In this document: piece by piece, positions 25,768-32,302 of the stretch
Layout of the letters: each line of letters opens with the position of its first letter
How positions within the stretch are numbered: the stretch's first letter is position 1
Notes under the pieces: model-generated
What the model was told of the DNA's origin: nothing
What the model saw: only the letters and a program-made list of their open reading frames with translations
Database searches by the model: none
Made by a program: the position numbers and the translations under genes
NCBI GenBank assembly: GCA_021821045.1
Contig: JAKACW010000011.1
Location: 1-64,000 of the forward strand
DNA: 64,000 bases
Direction: 5' to 3'
DNA from: Pseudomonadota bacterium
GTDB lineage: Bacteria; Pseudomonadota; Gammaproteobacteria; JAADHS01

Positions 25768-27975
25768 ATGGTCAGCGTTGTCAACAATTTGGGCACCCAG
25801 GGCGCGAATCCCGCCGAGTCGGTCGGTCATTGGCTGAACCACCTGGCACAGGCCCGTCCCGGCGCGTCATTGAGCCTGATCAAAAGCGCGGTCGAATTCG
25901 CGCAACAGGCGCACTCGGGCCAATTTAGGGCATCGGGCGAGCCCTATGTGCATCATGCCTTGGCGGTGGCCGACATTCTCGCCGGACTCAATCTCGACGA
26001 GGAAACCATTGTCGCGGCGTTGCTCCACGACGTGGTGGAAGACACGGACATCGGCCTTGATGAAATCGAGCGCAAATTCGGCGCGAGCGTTGCCCGGTTG
26101 GTTGACGGCGTTACTAAGATGGACGCCATCGAAGTGGGGCGCCGCGCCGACAGCGACGAGCGCAAGCATCAGCTCAACGCCGAGGCCATGCGCAAGATGC
26201 TGTTGGCCATGGTCGAGGACGTACGCGTGGTCCTCATCAAGCTGGCGGATCGTTTGCACAACATGCGCACGCTGTGCGCGCTGTCCGAGCAGCAGCAACG
26301 GCGCATCGCCCGCGAGACGATGGAAATCTTCGCGCCGTTGGCCAATCGTCTCGGAATTTGGGACATCAAATGGGAGCTCGAGGATCTTGCGTTTCGTTAT
26401 CTCGAGCCGGAGATGTACAAGAAAATCGCCCGCCTGCTCAACGAACGTCGCGTCGACCGTGAGCGCTATATCGCCGATTTCATCGATCAATTGTCGACGG
26501 CGCTGAAGGACGCCGGCATCGAGGCGGTGGTGAACGGCCGGCCGAAACATATTTACAGCATTTACCGTAAGATGCAGCGCAAGGAAATGGACTACGGCCA
26601 GATCTACGACGTGCGGGCTACCCGCGTGCTGGTCAAGGAAGTGCGCGATTGTTACGCCGCGCTGGGGATTGTGCACAGCAAGTGGCAGTACATCCCCGGC
26701 GAGTTCGACGACTATATCGCCACACCCAAAGCCAATCGCTACCGCTCGCTGCACACGGCGGTCATCGGGCCGGAGGGCAAGACGGTCGAGGTGCAGATTC
26801 GCACCCAGGAGATGCATCGCCATTCGGAATTCGGCGTCGCGGCCCATTGGCGCTACAAAGAAGGCGCCGCCGCCGACAGCGCGTTCGAGGGCAAGATCGC
26901 CGTCTTGCGCCAGGTGCTCGAGTGGAAGGATGAAGTGCGCGACGCCTCCGAGTTCGTCGACAAAATGCGCACTGAGGTATTCAGCGACCGCATTTATGTC
27001 TTCACGCCAAAGGGACACGTGATGGACCTGCCCCGTGGCGCCACGCCGTTGGACTTCGCCTACCACATCCACAGCGAGGTCGGTCACCGTTGTCGCGGCG
27101 CCAAGGTCAACGGCAAGATCGTCCCGCTAACGTATGAATTGGACAACGGCGAGCAAGTGGAGATCATCACCGTAAAGAAGGGCGATCCCAGCCGAGACTG
27201 GCTCAACCCTCATCTCGGGTATTTGCACTCGTCCAAGGCGCGGGCCAAAGTGCTGGCTTTCTTCAAGCTGCAAAGCCAGGAAGAAGCGGCGAAGATGGGT
27301 CGCCATACCCTCGATCGCGAACTCAAGCGGCTCGGTTTCCGCGAGGTCAATTTGGAGCGATTGGGGCGGGAGAGCGGTTTCGACACCATGGACGGCTTCT
27401 ATGCCGCGGTCGGCCGCGGCGAAGTGCGCATCTCGCAGGTGTTGGCCAAAGTCCAGGAAATCGCGCCCGCGCCAGCGGAGTTGAAAGTGCCGAAAGCTTC
27501 CATGCCGCGAGCGCGAAGTTTGAGCGGCGCGGTGGATGTGCTCGGCGTTGGCAATTTGTTGACCCACTTCGCCCAGTGTTGTCACCCGCTGCCCGGCGAT
27601 GAGATCAAGGGATTTATCACCCGGGGTCGCGGCGTGAGCATCCATCGCAGTGATTGTCCCAACATGCTGCGCTTTGGCATCGAGGTTCCCCAGCGGGTAT
27701 TGGAGGTGCATTGGGGGCAACAGGCCGACCAATCGTTTGCAGCCGCCATACAGATCATTGCCTACGACCGGCACGGTCTGCTGCGTGATATTTCGACCGT
27801 GCTCGCCAATGAGAAGGTGAACGTGACTGCGGTGGACACTCAATCCAATCCTAAGACCAATCGCGCCCACATGCGGTTGAATCTGGAAGTCGACGATATC
27901 GAAAAACTGAGCCGCGTTCTGACCAAGATAAGCCAGTTGCCCAATATCATCGAAGCGCGCCGCGTGGATCACTGA
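25768..27975 (+). CDS. relA: RelA/SpoT family (p)ppGpp synthetase, RelA type with intact HD motif
   Basis: 735 residues from ATG 25768, preceded by CAGAGG; the longer TTG frame from 25690 lacks such a site. Domain order is HD hydrolase, synthetase, TGS, helical, zinc-finger and ACT. The synthetase has the acidic EFDD motif of RelA-type enzymes (GEFDDYIATPK) rather than the RFKD of SpoT. Unlike E. coli RelA, the hydrolase residues are all there: YVHHALAVA, LLHDVVEDTD and KLADRLHNMRTL, so it may be bifunctional. TGS is VFTPKGHVMDLPRGATPLDF, and a Cys-rich ZFD reads HFAQCCHPLPGDE. It is followed 1 bp later by the uracil-DNA glycosylase gene. Stringent response synthesis is near-certain; hydrolysis is inferred from residues. 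Confidence 0.94.
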   Translation: MVSVVNNLGTQGANPAESVGHWLNHLAQARPGASLSLIKSAVEFAQQAHSGQFRASGEPYVHHALAVADILAGLNLDEETIVAALLHDVVEDTDIGLDEIERKFGASVARLVDGVTKMDAIEVGRRADSDERKHQLNAEAMRKMLLAMVEDVRVVLIKLADRLHNMRTLCALSEQQQRRIARETMEIFAPLANRLGIWDIKWELEDLAFRYLEPEMYKKIARLLNERRVDRERYIADFIDQLSTALKDAGIEAVVNGRPKHIYSIYRKMQRKEMDYGQIYDVRATRVLVKEVRDCYAALGIVHSKWQYIPGEFDDYIATPKANRYRSLHTAVIGPEGKTVEVQIRTQEMHRHSEFGVAAHWRYKEGAAADSAFEGKIAVLRQVLEWKDEVRDASEFVDKMRTEVFSDRIYVFTPKGHVMDLPRGATPLDFAYHIHSEVGHRCRGAKVNGKIVPLTYELDNGEQVEIITVKKGDPSRDWLNPHLGYLHSSKARAKVLAFFKLQSQEEAAKMGRHTLDRELKRLGFREVNLERLGRESGFDTMDGFYAAVGRGEVRISQVLAKVQEIAPAPAELKVPKASMPRARSLSGAVDVLGVGNLLTHFAQCCHPLPGDEIKGFITRGRGVSIHRSDCPNMLRFGIEVPQRVLEVHWGQQADQSFAAAIQIIAYDRHGLLRDISTVLANEKVNVTAVDTQSNPKTNRAHMRLNLEVDDIEKLSRVLTKISQLPNIIEARRVDH

Positions 27976-27976
27976 C

Positions 27977-28636
27977 ATGGCCGGCGCGAAAGTGAAAGGC
28001 TGCGCGTTCAGCACGGACTGCGTGCTGTGTCCGCGTCTCGCGGCGAATCTGCGCGAGATTCGCCGCGCCCACAGCGACTACTTCGCACGCCCCGTGCCGC
28101 CCTTCGGCGATATGAAGGGTCGATTGATGATCGTAGGCCTCGCGCCGGGCATGCACGGCGCCAACCGCACCGGGCGGCCGTTTACGGGCGATTACGCGGG
28201 TATCCTGTTGTACGAGACGCTGCATGCCTACGGTTTCAGCAATCGCAAGACCGCTACCGAAGCCAACGATGGATTGAAACTGCGCAACTGTTTCATTACC
28301 AATGCGGTGAAATGTCTGCCGCCGGAGAACAAACCCACCTTGAATGAGATCAAGACCTGCAATCCGTATTTGGCGCAGGAGATCGCCGCCGCGCGAACCG
28401 ATGCGGTCATCTTGGCCCTGGGCAGTATTGCCCACGACGCGGTCTTGCGGGCGCTCGGGCTCAAGAAAAGTCAGTATCCATTCATTCACGCCCGCGTGCA
28501 TGAATTGCCTGACGGCCGCCGACTCGTCGACTCCTACCACTGCAGCCGCTACAACACTCAAACGAAACGTCTGACGCCGGCGATGTTCCGCAACGTGTTC
28601 GATGTCATCCAGCATTTGCTGAGCGGCAAGAAATAG
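27977..28636 (+). CDS. Uracil-DNA glycosylase, family 5 (UDGb)
   Basis: 219 residues; removes uracil and some deaminated purines from DNA as the first step of base-excision repair. Motif A reads GLAPGMHGANRTGRPFTGD, which is the family-5 form. Motif B is represented by SYHCSRYN with the His. Cysteines consistent with a 4Fe-4S cluster are at CAFSTDC, CPRL, NAVKC and YHC. The start is 1 base after the relA stop codon, and 12 bases separate its stop from the uvrC start, so the three genes plus pgsA form an operon. Linking base-excision and nucleotide-excision repair genes is plausible but not mechanistically shown. Confidence 0.9.
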   Translation: MAGAKVKGCAFSTDCVLCPRLAANLREIRRAHSDYFARPVPPFGDMKGRLMIVGLAPGMHGANRTGRPFTGDYAGILLYETLHAYGFSNRKTATEANDGLKLRNCFITNAVKCLPPENKPTLNEIKTCNPYLAQEIAAARTDAVILALGSIAHDAVLRALGLKKSQYPFIHARVHELPDGRRLVDSYHCSRYNTQTKRLTPAMFRNVFDVIQHLLSGKK

Positions 28637-28648
28637 AAGTTGCTCGGA

Positions 28649-30472
28649 ATGACAAGCGCCTTCGATCCGAAATCATTCGTCAAAACGCTGTCCAAGCGGC
28701 CGGGCGTATATCGCATGCTCGATGAGACGGGCAAGGTGATCTACGTGGGCAAAGCGCGCAACTTGCGCAATCGAGTGGGGAGCTACTTCAGCGGACGTCC
28801 GGTGTCGGGCAAAACCATGGTCATGCTCGATCGCGTGGCGAGCATTGAAGTCATCGTAACGCACACCGAAAACGAAGCGCTTATTCTCGAAAACACGCTG
28901 ATCAAACAGCACAAGCCGCGCTACAACGTATTGCTGCGTGATGACAAGAGTTACCCGTACATCTATGTATCGAGCCAGGATGCTTTTCCGCGGCTGGCGT
29001 TTCATCGCGGGGCCAAGCGGGCCAAAGGCCGTTATTTCGGACCCTATCCCAACGCGGCGGCGGTGCGGGAAAGCCTGCAATTGTTGCAGAAGATTTTCCC
29101 GGTGCGCCAGTGCGAAGACAGCTTTTTTCGCAATCGTTCGCGACCGTGCCTACAGTATCAGATCAAGCGCTGCACAGCTCCGTGTGTCGGTCTTGTCGAT
29201 GAAAAAACCTACGCGGAAGATGTTCGCCACGTGGAGATGTTTCTCGAAGGCAAGAGTGTATCGGTCATCGAAGAGTTAGTGGCGCGTATGGAACAGGCGG
29301 CCGCCAATCTCGACTACGAAAAGGCGGCGGTGTATCGCGATCAAATCGCCAATCTCAAGCGGGTTCAGGAGAAGCAATACGTCAGCGCCGAGCAGGGCAA
29401 TCTCGATATTGTGGCCTGCGCCGTTACGGCGGGCTCTGCTTGCGTACAGGTATTTTACGTTCGCAATGGATTGAACTTGGGCAACCGCGTCTACTATCCC
29501 CAGCATGCCGGCGACTTGACGCCCGCGGAAGTTTTGGCGGCATTCATTCCGCAGCACTATTTGGGCAAGCCGACGCCCCATGAAATTTTGCTGAGCCACG
29601 AGTTGGAGGATGGGACATGGTTGGCGGCGGCACTCAGCGACGCCAGCGGCCATAAAGTCCAACTCAGCAGCCGCGTGCGCGGCGAACGCGCCCGCTGGGT
29701 GGCCATGGCGCAGGAAAACGCGCAGCGGGCGCTCGCGGCGCGCCTGGCCGATCACGCCAATCACGAGCAGCGGGTGGACGAGCTGCGCAAGGTGCTCGGA
29801 TTGGCGGAGGCGCCCAAGCGCATGGAGTGTTTCGACGTGAGTCATTCGCAAGGCGCGCAGACCGTCGCATCGTGCGTTGTTTTTGAAAACGGATTGCCCA
29901 AGAAGAGCGACTATCGGCGTTTCAATATCCGCCAGGCAACCGAAGGCGACGATTATGCCGCCCTGCGCGAAGCGCTGACCCGGCGCATGCGTCGCCTGCA
30001 AGAAGGGGACGCGCCGTGGCCGGATCTGTTATTGATCGACGGCGGCGTCGGGCAGGTTAATATCGCCTTGGACGTGTTGCGCGAACTGCAGGTGGCGGCC
30101 GTGACTGTGATCGGCGTGGCCAAGGGGCCGGGGAGAAAACCGGGATTGGAGACGATGTACCTGGCCACGCAGAAACGCAAGCTGATCCTGCCGGCAAACT
30201 CCGGCGCTTTGCATTTGATCCAGCATATTCGCGATGAGGCCCATCGTTTCGCGATCGGCGCCCACCGTGCGCGACGCGCCAAGGCGCAGGCCCACTCATC
30301 GCTGGACGATATTCCGGGCCTGGGACGGGCGCGGCGACGGACGCTGCTCAACCATTTCGGCGGCGTGCAGGAACTGGCCCGGGCGGGGGTGGAGGACTTG
30401 TCGAGCGTCCCCGGCATAAGTCGGTCGTTAGCGCAACGCATTTACGATCTTTTCCATTTTGACGACAATTAG
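28649..30472 (+). CDS. uvrC: UvrC, excinuclease ABC subunit C
   Basis: 607 residues; makes the two incisions in nucleotide-excision repair with UvrA and UvrB. The N-terminal GIY-YIG nuclease is visible (KRPGVYRMLDETGKVIYVGK, NLRNRVGSYF), then the cysteine-containing region (CEDSFFRNRSRPCLQYQIKRC), the UVR motif (ARMEQAAANLDYEKAAVYRDQ), the RNase H-like 5' nuclease (RMECFDVSHSQGAQTVAS, DLLLIDGGVGQVNIAL) and the terminal tandem HhH (LDDIPGLGRARRRTLL, VEDLSSVPGIS). Start ATG 28649; a TTG three codons earlier is possible. The next gene, pgsA, starts 3 bases after its stop, an arrangement also seen in other gammaproteobacteria. Confidence 0.97.
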   Translation: MTSAFDPKSFVKTLSKRPGVYRMLDETGKVIYVGKARNLRNRVGSYFSGRPVSGKTMVMLDRVASIEVIVTHTENEALILENTLIKQHKPRYNVLLRDDKSYPYIYVSSQDAFPRLAFHRGAKRAKGRYFGPYPNAAAVRESLQLLQKIFPVRQCEDSFFRNRSRPCLQYQIKRCTAPCVGLVDEKTYAEDVRHVEMFLEGKSVSVIEELVARMEQAAANLDYEKAAVYRDQIANLKRVQEKQYVSAEQGNLDIVACAVTAGSACVQVFYVRNGLNLGNRVYYPQHAGDLTPAEVLAAFIPQHYLGKPTPHEILLSHELEDGTWLAAALSDASGHKVQLSSRVRGERARWVAMAQENAQRALAARLADHANHEQRVDELRKVLGLAEAPKRMECFDVSHSQGAQTVASCVVFENGLPKKSDYRRFNIRQATEGDDYAALREALTRRMRRLQEGDAPWPDLLLIDGGVGQVNIALDVLRELQVAAVTVIGVAKGPGRKPGLETMYLATQKRKLILPANSGALHLIQHIRDEAHRFAIGAHRARRAKAQAHSSLDDIPGLGRARRRTLLNHFGGVQELARAGVEDLSSVPGISRSLAQRIYDLFHFDDN

Positions 30473-30475
30473 CCG

Positions 30476-31039
30476 ATGTTGAATCTGCCCAACCTTTTAA
30501 CCCTACTGCGCATCGCGCTTATTCCGGTGTTCGTGGTGGTGTTCTATGCGCCGATGAAGTGGGCTCACTTGGCCAGCGCGGCCATTTTTGGCTTGGCCGC
30601 CGTGACGGACTGGGTCGACGGCTACCTCGCGCGGCGCTGGTCCCAGACCTCAGCATTCGGGGCCTTTCTCGACCCGGTCGCCGACAAGCTGATGGTGGCG
30701 GTGGCGCTGGTATTGTTGGTACAGGTGAACCCGACGCCGATCTTGGCGATTCCGGCCGCCATCATCATTGGTCGCGAAATCGCCGTGTCGGCGCTGCGCG
30801 AGTGGATGGCGGAGATCGGCGAAAGGGCGCAGGTCGCGGTTTCAGCCCTGGGAAAATTCAAAACGACGGCCCAAATGGCGGCGCTGTTGTTGCTGCTTTA
30901 TCGCGACCCGATCGGCGACCTGCCCACCATGACGGTGGGCTATGTGCTGCTTTATACGGCCGCAGCGCTGACGTTTTGGTCAATGGTTGTCTATTTGCAG
31001 GCCGCCTGGCCCACTTTGCGGGGCGGAAAGGGCGGTTGA
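30476..31039 (+). CDS. pgsA: CDP-diacylglycerol-glycerol-3-phosphate 3-phosphatidyltransferase
   Basis: 187 residues; makes phosphatidylglycerol phosphate, the committed step to phosphatidylglycerol and cardiolipin, in the inner membrane. The CDP-alcohol phosphotransferase signature DG(x)2AR(x)8G(x)3D(x)3D appears as DWVDGYLARRWSQTSAFGAFLDPVAD. Several hydrophobic helices follow. The start ATG is 3 bases after the uvrC stop codon, so translation is coupled. A tRNA-gene promoter follows. Confidence 0.96.
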   Translation: MLNLPNLLTLLRIALIPVFVVVFYAPMKWAHLASAAIFGLAAVTDWVDGYLARRWSQTSAFGAFLDPVADKLMVAVALVLLVQVNPTPILAIPAAIIIGREIAVSALREWMAEIGERAQVAVSALGKFKTTAQMAALLLLLYRDPIGDLPTMTVGYVLLYTAAALTFWSMVVYLQAAWPTLRGGKGG

Positions 31040-31052
31040 GGCCACGAACTGC

Positions 31053-31080
31053 TTGACACTGTCGAGCCGATGAATAAAAT
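31053..31080 (+). promoter_or_regulatory. Sigma-70 promoter for tRNA-Gly
   Basis: A perfect TTGACA (31053-31058) and TAAAAT (31075-31080) are separated by 16 bp. Transcription would start near 31087, about 16 nt before the tRNA. The strength fits a stable-RNA promoter and it may also drive the two tRNAs downstream. Confidence 0.8.
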
Positions 31081-31102
31081 ACTACCTCTTTCATAGGTTT
31101 GT

Positions 31103-31178
<76 letters not shown>

Positions 31179-31311
31179 TTTTTAGGCGTCATCGTTCCAC
31201 CGTCCCGAGCGCGCTGTTGACTAACAAAGCGACAACAAAGCGCGGCGGGAGAACGAAAAGAAACTCGGGGACGACTGCCGCGTATTCTCTTTCCCCGACG
31301 TTCGTGTTTCA

Positions 31312-31385
31312 GGCTGGATGGCAGAGTGGTTATGCAGCGGCCTGCAAAGCCGTGTACCTCGGTTCGATTCCGGGTCCAGCCTCCA
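31312..31385 (+). tRNA. tRNA-Cys (anticodon GCA)
   Basis: A 74-base cloverleaf with acceptor stem GGCTGGA/TCCAGCC, anticodon loop CCTGCAAAG giving GCA, T arm GGTTCGATTCC and encoded CCA at 31383-31385. It lies 133 bp after tRNA-Gly. Confidence 0.95.
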
Positions 31386-31399
31386 CATCCCACTTCCTT

Positions 31400-31488
31400 G
31401 CCCGGGTGGCGAAATTGGTAGACGCAAGGGACTTAAAATCCCTCGACTGGAGACGGTCGTACCGGTTCGATTCCGGTCCTGGGCACCA
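31400..31488 (+). tRNA. tRNA-Leu (anticodon TAA), insertion site of the element
   Basis: An 89-base class II tRNA with acceptor stem GCCCGGG/CCTGGGC, anticodon loop CTTAAAA giving TAA, a long variable arm and encoded CCA. Its 3' half is the left copy of the 58-bp att repeat. The tRNA is complete and should be functional after integration. Confidence 0.95.
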
Positions 31489-31489
31489 A
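31432..31489 (+). repeat. attL: 58-bp tRNA-Leu 3'-end direct repeat
   Basis: Exactly repeated at 41712-41769. It runs from the anticodon loop to one base past CCA. The base before each copy differs (A versus G) and so does the base after (A versus T), so the boundary is sharp. This is the usual outcome of tyrosine-integrase insertion into a tRNA gene. Confidence 0.95.
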
Positions 31490-31546
31490 AAAAATCAAGA
31501 CGTTAGCGAATGGCGTGGCCGCCAAGTCTCGGCGCGAAAACAAAGC

Positions 31547-31573
31547 GGGTCTACGTAGGGTCTACACCCTACG
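31547..31573. other. Direct and inverted repeats near attL (candidate integrase arm sites)
   Basis: GGGTCTAC occurs at 31547-31554 and 31558-31565, 11 bp apart. An inverted repeat with 8-bp arms, CGTAGGGT and ACCCTACG, spans 31554-31573. The same octamer occurs near attR (41487, 41573). Position just inside attL suggests integrase or excisionase binding, by analogy with arm-type sites. Confidence 0.4.
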
Positions 31574-31621
31574 CCAAGCAGCGTTGACACCCAGCCCGCC
31601 GCCGCCTACAGTGAATGTAAG

Positions 31622-31788
31622 GGCTCAAAACCCAGCATAGAGCGGACACCACACCCGACAGTCTCGTGGTTTTTTTATGTCTATCCTTCGTCGGGCGTGC
31701 GGCTAATACAATACCCTTTCGGGGGGAATATGCCCGCCGTCTCTGTGCGGTTTTGAGCGCCCGACACCATCTTAATTGGCTCAAAACC
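31622..31788. repeat. Three copies of GGCTCAAAACC upstream of the left-end gene
   Basis: GGCTCAAAACC at 31622-31632 and again at 31778-31788, plus an inverted 10-bp match (GGTTTTGAGC) at 31749-31758. The last two could form a 10-bp stem with a 20-nt loop. They lie in the 320-bp non-coding stretch before the plus-strand gene at 31808 and could be operator or replication-protein sites. Confidence 0.4.
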
Positions 31789-31807
31789 ATTCACGGAGAG
31801 AGACACA

Positions 31808-32254
31808 ATGAACACCAAACAGCCTGCAATGATTCCACGGTCCGATCTTAGCGTCACGGATGCGCTTGACGCGCTACAGTCCCGGCTTTGCCAAGCGAAC
31901 GACGTCGTTACAGTGATGGTCGACGACGACTTCGACACATTGGCAACGCCGGTCAAAGTCGGGGTCGCGTGGTCCGTTCAGCAATCCATCGAGGATAGCC
32001 GCGAGCTGGTCGAGCACCTATGGAAGAAGGTCCGGCCGCTGGTCAACGCCAGCGAGAACGACTTCGCCGGGCATGAACTGACCCTGCCCGAGCACATGGA
32101 GCGGGTCGACTACATCACTGCCGCCATAAAGGAATTCATCGCCGCGGCGGATCGCTTCCCCCAGGTCGACGACGTTGATGAACTGGTGGGCAAGGTACTA
32201 CCGAAAATGGTCAAGGCCCGGCAATTCGGCGAACCTCACCAGCCCGCGCAGTAA
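31808..32254 (+). CDS. Unknown acidic protein, only plus-strand gene of the element
   Basis: 148 residues with a good ribosome-binding site (GGAGAG). No family recognised. The N-terminal part (LSVTDALDALQSRLCQANDV) and the rest look helical and acidic; there is no signal peptide or membrane segment. It is the first gene inside attL, transcribed towards the tail-tip gene, and ends at a clear terminator. Cargo or a regulator are both possible; position alone does not decide. Confidence 0.72.
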   Translation: MNTKQPAMIPRSDLSVTDALDALQSRLCQANDVVTVMVDDDFDTLATPVKVGVAWSVQQSIEDSRELVEHLWKKVRPLVNASENDFAGHELTLPEHMERVDYITAAIKEFIAAADRFPQVDDVDELVGKVLPKMVKARQFGEPHQPAQ

Positions 32255-32277
32255 ACCCGTTTCGCTGTACCAACTCA

Positions 32278-32302
32278 GACCCGCCTAGCGCGGGTCTTTT
32301 TT
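32278..32302 (+). terminator. Rho-independent terminator
   Basis: A seven-base-pair GC-rich stem (GACCCGC with GCGGGTC) and a 5-base loop, followed by six T. It ends the plus-strand gene and overlaps the last codon of the opposing tail-tip gene. Confidence 0.9.
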
